Virus record (IMG/VR): IMGVR_UViG_3300042922_000542
Location: 126,001 to 190,000 of that record
Length of the DNA stretch: 64,000 nucleotides
From: a virus
Direction: 5' to 3' (one strand)
The translations under genes and the position numbers were made by a program. The notes beneath the pieces are model-generated. The model saw nothing but the letters and a program-made list of their open reading frames with translations, was not told the origin of the DNA and made no database searches. Shown in pieces: positions 53,444 through 62,325 of the stretch (the first letter of the stretch is position 1; every line of letters starts with the position of its first letter).

Positions 53444-53818
53444 TTACCCTTCAACCGGTGGTGTCAGTGCTTCAACAGCTGCTTCCAGTGCAGCTATCCT
53501 AGTTTCATAATCAATAATAGCTGCTTTATCTTCTTTACTCATAGCACCATCTGCAAGTTCAGTTGCCAGTGTCAATGTTAATACACCATCAACGCCTATA
53601 GATAGTCCACCACCAGTAATTTTAACACCGCCTAAAACAGTATCTGTTGCAACAGGCATTTCATATAATACTGCTTCATTACTCAATCCGGCCAATTTCG
53701 TCTTTTCAGCTGTAGAAAAATCATTTGTTGATAAGACCTTACCTTCAACTTTATCTACCTTTTTTTCTAAAAATTTTAAAGTTAAAGATGTAGCTAAAGC
53801 ATTATTCGTTTTGGACAT
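53444..53818 (-). CDS. Small fibre-type virion protein, 124 aa
   Basis: Start placed at ATG 53818 (MSKTNNALAT), 8 bases after GAAGGAG; the open frame to 53839 lies upstream of that site. KVDKVEGKVLSTNDFSTAEK and KTKLAGL form a phrase common in Bacillota phage fibre and structural proteins, followed by a GGVKITGGGLSIG beta turn region and a helical end. Probably a fibre tip or decoration component. Confidence 0.72.
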   Translation of the reverse strand: MSKTNNALATSLTLKFLEKKVDKVEGKVLSTNDFSTAEKTKLAGLSNEAVLYEMPVATDTVLGGVKITGGGLSIGVDGVLTLTLATELADGAMSKEDKAAIIDYETRIAALEAAVEALTPPVEG

Positions 53819-53901
53819 ATTTTTATCTCCTTCTATCAAATATTTAGTATAATAATTATATTTTTAATTATACTATTATAAAATGGTAGGATTTTTCAAC
53901 A

Positions 53902-55119
53902 CTATGACAATTGTAATATTTTTCTCATAATATAAATTATGATAGGAGTATATAGAAATACATCTAATGTTTTACTACTCGATATCAATGAATCTGCAGT
54001 ATATAATGATATATCTTGAACTGACGTTATGCTACCTTGAATAAATTTCTTAATTAACATTTCATATTCGTTATCTTTTACTAAATGTTCATCTTTAAAA
54101 AAATCAACCTGCTCTTGAGTAAAAAATGTGGCACCAATTTGATCTTGACAATCTTGCATTGGTGGTATCAAGATGCGTACATCATCTTCACTCCACATGA
54201 TAAATGATGATTCCGGATAATAGTCAGCATCTACCAATTTAAATCGAAATTGTTCAATAAATCTTAAAGGAGCATCGATGTCAATCCAATGATATACACT
54301 TCTATTATATCGTGATGGTAATAATAAGTCATTTAGTTTCTGTTGTAATAAAATAACATTTGTAGAATTTTCATAATTCATAATAGAATGTTTTGCAATA
54401 AATTCGTTACCGCATAAATCAAACCACCTAGTCGATGTCTCAGTATCCCGATATAAAAAACAATTATGTTTTTCATTATAAAATAATGCACGGTATGATG
54501 TAATCATATCATTTATCATTTTTTCAATTTGAGATTTCCTAACGAAATCATCATATCTGATGATAGGATTTTTATCAGTGCCAATTGCTGTCATATCACA
54601 TTTATAATGATTTACTGTTTGTGCCTTTAGATTTTCCGATGTTTCACTTGATGTACTTAGTAATCTATATCTAATTTTATAAAATCCTTCAACCCTCATT
54701 GAATCATATGTTACTTCAGTAACTTGGAAGAATGCTTTCATCTTAAGGTGATTTATTGTGAAAATATCATACTGTTTTGGCACTATCATTGATGGTAAAA
54801 TTATGCAATCACCTTCAACAACAATGTCTTCGACCTGCTGCTCGTCCGTGTTATTAGGATTGGCACTATCAAAACCATAGAGTGGTAAATTATCAATTTG
54901 ATTATATCTTATGGGAGATTGTTTTCCAAATATTTGCTCAATATCTTTTAATCCTCTATCAACAGTTGTTGCATCCTCATTGATATTGTAATATGTTGTA
55001 AGTATTGCGCCACTTTCAATATATTTATTAGTAGCACTTTTTAAACGTTGTTCATATTTAAAAATATTATTCGTTAATAGTGATTCTTCATTAAATTGTA
55101 ATCCGTTTATAATAATCAA
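53902..55119 (-). CDS. Putative virion protein, ~405 aa (start uncertain)
   Basis: No ATG or GTG lies near the ribosome site. GAGGAG is followed directly by an in-frame TTG (55119), then ATT, ATT and ATA codons at normal spacing. The start could be TTG or a rare AUU/AUA. The protein is mixed alpha/beta with segments typical of large-phage structural proteins (TYDSMRVEGFYKIRY) and a hydrophobic C-terminal helix. It sits between two adsorption genes. No named family recognised. Confidence 0.62.
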   Translation of the reverse strand: MIIINGLQFNEESLLTNNIFKYEQRLKSATNKYIESGAILTTYYNINEDATTVDRGLKDIEQIFGKQSPIRYNQIDNLPLYGFDSANPNNTDEQQVEDIVVEGDCIILPSMIVPKQYDIFTINHLKMKAFFQVTEVTYDSMRVEGFYKIRYRLLSTSSETSENLKAQTVNHYKCDMTAIGTDKNPIIRYDDFVRKSQIEKMINDMITSYRALFYNEKHNCFLYRDTETSTRWFDLCGNEFIAKHSIMNYENSTNVILLQQKLNDLLLPSRYNRSVYHWIDIDAPLRFIEQFRFKLVDADYYPESSFIMWSEDDVRILIPPMQDCQDQIGATFFTQEQVDFFKDEHLVKDNEYEMLIKKFIQGSITSVQDISLYTADSLISSSKTLDVFLYTPIIIYIMRKILQLS

Positions 55120-55134
55120 CTCCTCATTTATATT

Positions 55135-56220
55135 TTATTTAGAATAACGCATGCCATTAGTACTAAAACCACATATTACCCACATTCCATTATCGTACTG
55201 ACACGATACAAAAGAACCTCCCGTAGTATTACCTCGTAACCAGGTAATACCATCTGTAGAATAATACATACCAGTATTACTATTACTGCATGCTACCCAT
55301 ATACCATTTGCATAATTGCAATTATTAAAACTTCCTGAAGATATACTACTTTGAACCCAAGACATTCCATCTATAGAGTAATATAAACCCTTAGAACTGG
55401 TGCCGCTAGTTATCACCCATATACCGTTGTCATAGTGGCAATCATTGAAATATGATCCTGTCATATTGCTTTGTATCCAGAACATACCATCGGTGGAGTA
55501 AAGAATGCCAGGACAACTAGAACTAGCTCCAGCAGCTACCCAAAGATCATTCGCATAATAACAATCATTACAAAAACCAGCAGTTTTATTACTGCGAGTC
55601 CATGTCATACCATCTGTTGAATACCATAATCCACCAGCGGAGTTACCGACCCATATATTATTCGCATAATAACATTTATAAAAATTAAGATTCGTCACAT
55701 TACTTTGAGTCCATGTAACACCATCTATCGAGTAATATAATCCTTTAGTACTAAAACTACATGCAATCCAAATACCATTTGCGTAATAACAATAAGAAAA
55801 ATTACCAGTTGTTACATCACTTTGAGACCAAGACATTCCATCTATAGAGTAATGTAAACCTGTACCATTATAACTACATGCTACCCAAATACCATTTGCG
55901 TAATAGCAAGATCTGAATTCACCGCTTGTTCTATTACTTTGAGTCCAGTTCATACCATCTATGGAATAATATAAACCCTTAGCAGTAGTACCACTACAAG
56001 CAACCCATATACCATTTCCGTAGTAACATGATCTGAAAGAACCTGTTGTTATATTACTTTGTTTCCAATTTATACCAGGTAAAATGTTACCATATACTTT
56101 TCGATTTATACCATCGTTAACTGTATATATTTCAATAACATTTCTATTTATACCCTCATCCACTATATTATGACCTATAAATTTTTGGTTAACACCTTCC
56201 ACTGATTTATATATCGACAT
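55135..56220 (-). CDS. Eight-repeat propeller-like adsorption protein (B)
   Basis: 361 residues. Same plan as the product of 51359-52390: an N-terminal ~50-residue head with GVNQKFI and GINRNVI-type repeats and a (Y)GNILPG linker, then eight units F..C.Y.NGIWVAC...G.YYS.DG..W. The two differ at most silent positions but keep the order of parts. AAGGAGAG precedes the ATG. A likely alternative or companion receptor-binding protein on the opposite strand. Confidence 0.75.
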   Translation of the reverse strand: MSIYKSVEGVNQKFIGHNIVDEGINRNVIEIYTVNDGINRKVYGNILPGINWKQSNITTGSFRSCYYGNGIWVACSGTTAKGLYYSIDGMNWTQSNRTSGEFRSCYYANGIWVACSYNGTGLHYSIDGMSWSQSDVTTGNFSYCYYANGIWIACSFSTKGLYYSIDGVTWTQSNVTNLNFYKCYYANNIWVGNSAGGLWYSTDGMTWTRSNKTAGFCNDCYYANDLWVAAGASSSCPGILYSTDGMFWIQSNMTGSYFNDCHYDNGIWVITSGTSSKGLYYSIDGMSWVQSSISSGSFNNCNYANGIWVACSNSNTGMYYSTDGITWLRGNTTGGSFVSCQYDNGMWVICGFSTNGMRYSK

Positions 56221-56279
56221 ATTTTACTCTCCTTACGTGTTATAACTTATAAACAGGTTTATTAATCATAAAAATGAAT

Positions 56280-56316
56280 AAAAAAAATAAGTTGCCTGAA
56301 TGACCAGGCAACTTAT
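56280..56316 (-). terminator. Intrinsic terminator
   Basis: A 12-bp stem (ATAAGTTGCCTG / CAGGCAACTTAT) downstream of the minus-strand kinase gene, followed in its own sense by TTTTTTTTATT. Confidence 0.92.
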
Positions 56317-56321
56317 ATGTG

Positions 56322-56837
56322 TTAATTGAGAAATTCTCTTAAAATTAATGATTCAAAGAACATTTTAAGTCTTGAGTCATCAATAATATTATTCTTACTT
56401 GAAAATACAATTTTTAAGAAACCTGGAAAATTTTGTGTACGCATTTCATCATTGAATTTATACCAATTATTTGATATGAATTTAACAAAGTCTTCTGAAC
56501 TACCACGTCTCTCCAATCTCTCGATCCAATCATTCTTTAATGTTCGATCTGGATATATTAATATTGTTTTGATATTATTTTCAGCAAGCGCCCCTCTAAC
56601 AATATCATGACTGCTAACAAATATTACATCAACTTCACCAATATTTGATTTAATATGTTCTATGTAGTTATTTGGAAACTCTGGATTCCTTTCTTTGGTA
56701 TTATTGCCATCTTTATCTTTAATCCAACTAAACTCGCTGCTGTCACTATCAATCATCTTAAAGAGATCTCCATATTTTTTACAACAATAACTTTTTCCTA
56801 CTCCAGGAAATCCAGATATTACAAATGTTCTACGCAT
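56322..56837 (-). CDS. P-loop nucleotide kinase-like protein
   Basis: 171 residues. ISGFPGVGKSYC is a Walker A; MIDSDSSEFSW, VIFVSSHDIVR (Walker B-like) and ILIYPDRTL, then ERLERRG, follow the order of small phage P-loop kinases. These act on nucleotides or nucleic acid ends; the acceptor cannot be told from sequence. GTGGGGGAT precedes the ATG. Last gene of its minus-strand transcript. Confidence 0.75.
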   Translation of the reverse strand: MRRTFVISGFPGVGKSYCCKKYGDLFKMIDSDSSEFSWIKDKDGNNTKERNPEFPNNYIEHIKSNIGEVDVIFVSSHDIVRGALAENNIKTILIYPDRTLKNDWIERLERRGSSEDFVKFISNNWYKFNDEMRTQNFPGFLKIVFSSKNNIIDDSRLKMFFESLILREFLN

Positions 56838-56888
56838 GATTTATTATCCCCCACTAAATTTATTATTTTATGTAATTTATTTTATTGA

Positions 56889-57923
56889 TTAAATATTGAA
56901 AACATTACTTGTTATTTTACCTAAAAATTGATCTTCAAGAGTCATAATATTTTGTAATAATATATTTGCTACATCATCAGATAAATCTTTTCTGATAAAT
57001 TTATCCAACCCTACTATCATTGCCAATACTTTTCTCTTAGTAGTTTCACTCTTGTTATCAACATCATTGAACACTATGAGATTCATAAAATACATGAGCA
57101 GCAAATTACTCTGTGTATGATATTTCTCTTCTAAATATAGCTTTTCAAATTGAGCTATTTCCAAAATGAATTTTTCAGAAATCTTCAGCCTGCTTAATTC
57201 ATTACGCGTTCTTTCAATTATGTATTGAATTTTGCGCGCATCATTGAATGTATTTACGATATGACCCATATTCTTTTCATCGACAGCTTCTTTCAAAAAG
57301 TCCAAATATTTGAAATAAAAGTGATCGTACAGCTGCTTTTCCATAGATGCTTTCTTTTCTGCATCCGTTTCTTGTTCAATAGCAGCTTTTAATTGTTCTA
57401 TACTTAATTTTTCTCTATCTTCAATTATTTGAGAATATTGTTTAGATAGATTATTGAAATCAAACAATGCACGCATATAATTGTAGAATGCTTGAGCTGC
57501 CCATTTAACTCTATCGACAGTCTGAGCCTGATCTACTCCAAATATCTCAGCGTCTTCACCGAATATTTCAATCAATTTTTCTTCGGATATATTATTAATT
57601 CCATTTACGAAATCAAAATCTTCTGGATATGTACTAGGATCATCTAAGTCTATTCCCTCTGGAACAATTCTGTTAGCTTCATTATAATCAATGATTATTC
57701 TCATTTGATTACTATTAACATTAAACTCAGATTGAGTTTGTTGCCAAATTGATTCCTGATAAGATAGCATTTCCTTTACAGTATGCATTAAAGATTGTAA
57801 TTCCTGCATTGATGGCATACTTTGATTTTCAACAGGTTCCGGTGTTTCTACCTCAGTTACAGCGTCAGCTTCACCTACAACTGTTGGTTGTATTTCCATT
57901 ACTTCATCGTGATTATTTTCCAT
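56889..57923 (-). CDS. Unknown coiled-coil protein, 344 aa
   Basis: GAGAGAGG before the ATG. An acidic, proline-containing disordered head (~40 residues) precedes long helices with likely coiled coils. No family recognised. It is co-directional with the beta and tail genes, so a structural or assembly role is possible. Confidence 0.65.
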   Translation of the reverse strand: MENNHDEVMEIQPTVVGEADAVTEVETPEPVENQSMPSMQELQSLMHTVKEMLSYQESIWQQTQSEFNVNSNQMRIIIDYNEANRIVPEGIDLDDPSTYPEDFDFVNGINNISEEKLIEIFGEDAEIFGVDQAQTVDRVKWAAQAFYNYMRALFDFNNLSKQYSQIIEDREKLSIEQLKAAIEQETDAEKKASMEKQLYDHFYFKYLDFLKEAVDEKNMGHIVNTFNDARKIQYIIERTRNELSRLKISEKFILEIAQFEKLYLEEKYHTQSNLLLMYFMNLIVFNDVDNKSETTKRKVLAMIVGLDKFIRKDLSDDVANILLQNIMTLEDQFLGKITSNVFNI

Positions 57924-57945
57924 ATTAATATACCTCTCTCTTTTT

Positions 57946-58413
57946 TTAATTTATAATAGTAATATCTTCAATTGCTCCATCCATTAGTTTATCGATTGTA
58001 ACAATTGCTATATCACTGATATATTTCATATAATATTTTTCTGTTAATAAATTATATCGATCCTTTAAAGGGTCGGTATCTTTAAATGACTCAAATACTT
58101 CAGTTGATATTTGACCTATTAATTGTTGTATTACAGTTCGACTTAATTTAGTCATATCATTATTCATCTTAAATTTCTGAAACTCAATAACTGTAGTTTC
58201 GATTATTAAGAATTTTAGAAATTGATGAAATTCTTTGGTACGAATTGATAGTGTTGATATATTACATACATCATCAACATGTTGCGACTGCAAAACACGA
58301 ATTCTAGATTTTAATAATGATAATATTTTTAATCCAAATATTATCAATACTAAATATATACCAAGATTAGATATGATGTTATATATAATATATCTTAGTG
58401 TAGGTTCAAACAT
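57946..58413 (-). CDS. Membrane-anchored unknown protein, 155 aa
   Basis: An N-terminal hydrophobic segment (NLGIYLVLIIFGLKIL) gives a probable single membrane anchor; the rest is helical. It begins right at the stop of the 173-aa gene (TAAATG), so the two are coupled. GAAAGGAGG precedes. No family recognised. Confidence 0.66.
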   Translation of the reverse strand: MFEPTLRYIIYNIISNLGIYLVLIIFGLKILSLLKSRIRVLQSQHVDDVCNISTLSIRTKEFHQFLKFLIIETTVIEFQKFKMNNDMTKLSRTVIQQLIGQISTEVFESFKDTDPLKDRYNLLTEKYYMKYISDIAIVTIDKLMDGAIEDITIIN

Positions 58414-58935
58414 TTAATGTTCCTCCTTTCTTGATAATTCAGCAACGAACTCATCATGATATGTAATATCGGCTCTATTTCCATAAACAATAGGATTTTT
58501 AATAATATTTACCATTTTATTTAGTGAGTCTGACTCTAATAACATTATGCTATTATCGGGATTTTTATATTTCCATTGTGTTGCAAAATCTCTTATTTCT
58601 AGAATTGATTGCATATCTTTAGAATCAGTTGCGCTAACAATAAAGAACGGTAATTCATACTTCGATGCTAACGCTTCAACTTCAAGACAAAATTGTTTAG
58701 CTTTATTTATATCGTGTGCTCGTGCCTTAATTGTTTCGATAGCATTCGGGATACCTATATTTCTATTCATTAATGGAAATGTCATCGGACCTTCTAATAA
58801 TATCTTAGGTATTCCTGCATTTTCACATATTTGATCTTGTAATGTTTCTACAAGTGTTTTTGGATTCGGCGGTGCAGGTATTTCAAGAATTGAATTCTTT
58901 AATTCAGGACTTATATCATTTAATTTATTATCCAT
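58414..58935 (-). CDS. Unknown protein, 173 aa
   Basis: AAGGAGG before the ATG. After a proline-rich start (EIPAPPNPKTL) it looks alpha/beta, with LPFFIVSATDSKD and NSIMLLESDSL as buried strands. No motif for a known enzyme. Lies between the small 42-aa gene and the membrane protein. Confidence 0.66.
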   Translation of the reverse strand: MDNKLNDISPELKNSILEIPAPPNPKTLVETLQDQICENAGIPKILLEGPMTFPLMNRNIGIPNAIETIKARAHDINKAKQFCLEVEALASKYELPFFIVSATDSKDMQSILEIRDFATQWKYKNPDNSIMLLESDSLNKMVNIIKNPIVYGNRADITYHDEFVAELSRKEEH

Positions 58936-58949
58936 ATTAACCTCCTTTA

Positions 58950-59078
58950 TTATTTTTTAGAATGTAATGGGATATATGTATGTCCTTGATTGTCTGAAAA
59001 ATAAATTTTATTATCAAACATAATAAGTACTAATGTCTGATTATTTATTACTTCAATTTTACATGTCATTGATGGCAT
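58950..59078 (-). CDS. Small protein, 42 aa, overlapping the beta gene stop
   Basis: An ATG shares one base with the stop of the beta chain gene (TAATG), with GGAGGT ~12 bases upstream. The product starts MPSMTCKIEVINNQ, is beta-like (TLVLIMFDNKIYFSDNQG) and ends SKK. It fills the otherwise empty gap to the next gene and is probably translated by coupling. No family recognised. Confidence 0.55.
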   Translation of the reverse strand: MPSMTCKIEVINNQTLVLIMFDNKIYFSDNQGHTYIPLHSKK

Positions 59079-61396
59079 TATATTGTTAATACCTCCAAGT
59101 TACGTTTAAATATATTGATGATATCATCTGTTAAATGTTTCTTCTTAAATGGTAAATTCTCCATCACATAATCCCAGACCTCATCAAAGTCATTGATCAT
59201 ATTAGGATTATCTTTAATATACCTCTTATACATTTTTGACAATTTCTTTACATGATACATTTCATTATTAGTGCAGAATATTACTCTATTCTTGACTGTA
59301 TATGCAATAATTTCTTTGTCGTCGATTTCATCATCTATATATTCATCTTCATCATGAATTGATTCAATTTTAACACCTAATGACTTTAAGTACACCTGGA
59401 GTATTTCTGCAGATCTTGAAGTAAACTTATCTGGTATATTATATTCACCGTCTTCTGATATAATAGCTTCATACATGAATCGTCTACCATCAATAGATGA
59501 GCGATACAGTGCAGTTATTAAAGCAAAATCTTCAGGACGTGTAATTATCATAAAATTAGGTGTTTCATATTCACCGAATCGAATAGGCGTTTCTGAATGC
59601 CATAACTTTCCAATTTTATTTTCATTGCTCTTTTCAGGTAAACTCTCATCAGATATGGCTCCTGCTGATCTAACACTGAATCCTTTTTCACCGCTTTGTT
59701 TTAGTAATAAAATATATTGATATCCAATATGATATTTTCCGACAAATATGTCCCTGCCCCAATTTGGCTTTGGTATAAATAGATTGTACGGTTTAACTAT
59801 ATCATCAAATTCCTTATAAATTCTAATAACTGCATCTCTTATCATATTATCATCATCAAATGGTTCGACTTTTATGTATATACCTTTATTAATTGCAGAT
59901 TTAATAAACTCCCTCTGCTCTCTTTCACTCATTGAATTATATAATTTTTCAGTGTCTTTGGCCTCTTTAGTATTAAATATTTTTATAACATCAAACATTA
60001 TTTTCTTCTTATCATTTATACTATCCAATGTGGCCATATATTCTCTTACACGTTCTAATATAAATGTTTTACTAGCCTCGAATAATGCCATAGGTATACC
60101 TCTATTTATAAAGGCTAATGGATTTGTTATTAATTCAATACGTTTCTTTTCTCCTTTTGGATGGACTGCACCATATTCATCGACATATGAATCTACTGTT
60201 ATGTATGGCATTTCCTCGTCTGGTACAATTTTACTAACAACAGTTTTATTACCATAACGCCCAGTAATTTTACGCCCAATTCTAATTGGCTCTTTTCGTC
60301 TAATTAGTATTTCAACCATCATATTAGAAAATATATTATCGTTAAATGCCCACTTAGCATCCTCATCTAAATAATTCATAGCTTTACGCATCCAGTGGTT
60401 TATTTCACGATCAATTGATTTTGATCCGCTATTAATTATTTTTTTGCATATACGATAAACTTCAGTATAGAATACCTTGGCATCATTATAGTATTGAAAC
60501 AATTGCCTATTTAAATTGTTAGGTTTTAGTTTATGATTATTACAGTATACATTTATATCTATTACTTCACCATCACCATAAAATATTTGATCCGATGAAA
60601 AGTTTATTGTTGTTAGTGATATATCACGAAGATCACTAAACATCCTAGTTTCTTTTATTGTTCGAGTTGCGGCTAGTATACCATTGGTAACAGTATCGCC
60701 GATATTTGGTAAACATTGATAATTATTATCATCACCATATAGATTAATAAATACTGTATTATCATTCACTGGAATTGTGGTAGTGCTAATTTTATTACTC
60801 ATCATTCTTTTAGCAAATGATTCTGATATCTTTATAGCGTCATCCTGAACATATGGATCTACAGCATATAATATTCTACCATTAACACCTATACTCACAT
60901 TCATATCGTCATCATATGAAGTAGATGTATATAGTACAGTATTTGTTGGTATTGTATCGCCAATATTTGAATTATCTAAATAATCATTTTTATAGTCAAA
61001 TCCAAATTTTTCAGTTAAATCTTCACATTCTTTTCTTTCTATTAATCTATAAGAATCGTCATCTTTACAATATAGAAAATATAATGCGCTATATGTTTTC
61101 CCTTTTAATAATTCATTATATTTTTTAACAATGTTTATAACTTTATAGGTCTTATTAGTTCTATAATAGAAAGATGAATTTGCACCAATGAGGTTTTCAT
61201 TACCATTATATATGAATGGAAACTCTGGTTTATCTATTGTCAAATGTTGATTATGATGTTTAATATTCATGGTGGTACGCATCAATGCAGATTTACCTGG
61301 AAAATCCCCTTGTCCTACCATTGATAATTTCTTCTTACCGACTAATTCTTCATTCTTCTTTCTCAGTTCGTTTATTAAATTAAATTTTTCCTTCAT
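59078..61396 (-). CDS. Second RNA polymerase beta chain, C-terminal half
   Basis: 772 residues. ALMRTTMNIKHHNQHL (~38-53) fits the RALMGxNMQRQAVPL block; DPYVQDDAIKISESF (~180) fits YNFEDAILISE; RIGRKITGRYGNKTVVSK (~372-390) fits GDKMAGRHGNKGVISK, followed by MPYI and NPLAFINRGIP (NPLGxPSRM). The C-terminal ~200 keep YHIGYQYILLLKQSGEKGF and VRSAGAISDES, the domain 7 anchor. It thus repeats domains found in 10566-15050 plus 29874-30593, showing a second beta. The N-terminal half is not in the window. GGGAGGG precedes the ATG. Confidence 0.87.
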   Translation of the reverse strand: MKEKFNLINELRKKNEELVGKKKLSMVGQGDFPGKSALMRTTMNIKHHNQHLTIDKPEFPFIYNGNENLIGANSSFYYRTNKTYKVINIVKKYNELLKGKTYSALYFLYCKDDDSYRLIERKECEDLTEKFGFDYKNDYLDNSNIGDTIPTNTVLYTSTSYDDDMNVSIGVNGRILYAVDPYVQDDAIKISESFAKRMMSNKISTTTIPVNDNTVFINLYGDDNNYQCLPNIGDTVTNGILAATRTIKETRMFSDLRDISLTTINFSSDQIFYGDGEVIDINVYCNNHKLKPNNLNRQLFQYYNDAKVFYTEVYRICKKIINSGSKSIDREINHWMRKAMNYLDEDAKWAFNDNIFSNMMVEILIRRKEPIRIGRKITGRYGNKTVVSKIVPDEEMPYITVDSYVDEYGAVHPKGEKKRIELITNPLAFINRGIPMALFEASKTFILERVREYMATLDSINDKKKIMFDVIKIFNTKEAKDTEKLYNSMSEREQREFIKSAINKGIYIKVEPFDDDNMIRDAVIRIYKEFDDIVKPYNLFIPKPNWGRDIFVGKYHIGYQYILLLKQSGEKGFSVRSAGAISDESLPEKSNENKIGKLWHSETPIRFGEYETPNFMIITRPEDFALITALYRSSIDGRRFMYEAIISEDGEYNIPDKFTSRSAEILQVYLKSLGVKIESIHDEDEYIDDEIDDKEIIAYTVKNRVIFCTNNEMYHVKKLSKMYKRYIKDNPNMINDFDEVWDYVMENLPFKKKHLTDDIINIFKRNLEVLTI

Positions 61397-61761
61397 ATAA
61401 TTATCCCTCCCACCTGTTTTATTATATTATGTAAATATAGAATATCATTCTCATCAAATAATAATCCAAATGGGCATTTCCATTGAAACTCAATAGATAT
61501 TAAATCTAAACCCGCTAAGAACCTCATCCAATTCTCCCATAATATCATATGAAAATCATTATTCTCAATATCTAACCCAAATGATTCATTGATCGATGCT
61601 TCATATCTATCATTATAAATAAATAACCCATCAGTATTAAATTTATTGAATAATTCAATGCTCTTTAATATTTCTTTAGCAATAAGATCTACACTAAAAT
61701 CAGAAACAAGTAGAACTTCTTTATCACTGTAGGTTTTAACAGCATCACTTAAATCGAACAT
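61393..61761 (-). CDS. Unknown protein, 122 aa
   Basis: GAGGAGG before the ATG; overlaps the start of the beta gene by 4 bases, so they are coupled. Mixed alpha/beta with a tryptophan-rich centre (MILWENWMRF) and no known motif. Confidence 0.66.
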   Translation of the reverse strand: MFDLSDAVKTYSDKEVLLVSDFSVDLIAKEILKSIELFNKFNTDGLFIYNDRYEASINESFGLDIENNDFHMILWENWMRFLAGLDLISIEFQWKCPFGLLFDENDILYLHNIIKQVGGIII

Positions 61762-61773
61762 ACGAATACCTCC

Positions 61774-62196
61774 TCATATAAATTTGGTGATTTTATTTAA
61801 ATCTTGATATATGACAAGTGTCGTTAATCCATTTAACTCATCTTTATATGAGCAATCAGGCAACTCATTATAAACAAATATCTTTTTATCCTGTCTAAAT
61901 GCTTCATACATCTCTAACATGGTTGCTCCACCTATATATCCTTCTTGTCTAATAGGTAAATCAAGATTGAGAACTAATACAGCATCGCATTCTTGGATTT
62001 GTTCTGCACTATGTATGAACATTGTTGCTTTCCATGATCGGTGTGTAATAGGATCACTAGTATATTCAAATTCCAAATTTGGATTATCATACGAATTTGG
62101 ATAAATAACCTCATGATTAAAATTATTGATTAATTCATCTGCTATCGGTTTGATTTCACCGTAACAATATTTACTGCAGATTAAAAATAGTTTCAT
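61774..62196 (-). CDS. Nucleoside 2-deoxyribosyltransferase-like protein
   Basis: 140 residues. FLICSKYCYGE at the start, CDAVLVLNLD in the middle and GYIGGATMLEMYEAF then follow the Rossmann-like fold of the nucleoside deoxyribosyltransferase / DUF4406 group, widespread in phages. Members act on nucleosides or nucleotides, or are of unknown activity. GGGAGGG precedes the ATG. Confidence 0.6.
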   Translation of the reverse strand: MKLFLICSKYCYGEIKPIADELINNFNHEVIYPNSYDNPNLEFEYTSDPITHRSWKATMFIHSAEQIQECDAVLVLNLDLPIRQEGYIGGATMLEMYEAFRQDKKIFVYNELPDCSYKDELNGLTTLVIYQDLNKITKFI

Positions 62197-62275
62197 TTAA
62201 AACGCCCTCCCATTTATAGTCTAGTAACATCATAAGAAGAATATATAATTATTATGTTAACACGAAACAATAAAT

Positions 62276-62313
62276 GAATATACAGTGTGGCTAAAATGCC
62301 ACACTGTATATTC
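62276..62313 (-). terminator. Hairpin terminator after the tail tube gene
   Basis: A perfect 16-bp stem (GAATATACAGTGTGGC / GCCACACTGTATATTC) with a 6-base loop, just downstream of the gene ending at 62326. It should end the highly expressed tail transcript. Confidence 0.88.
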
Positions 62314-62325
62314 TAGTTATTTTTA

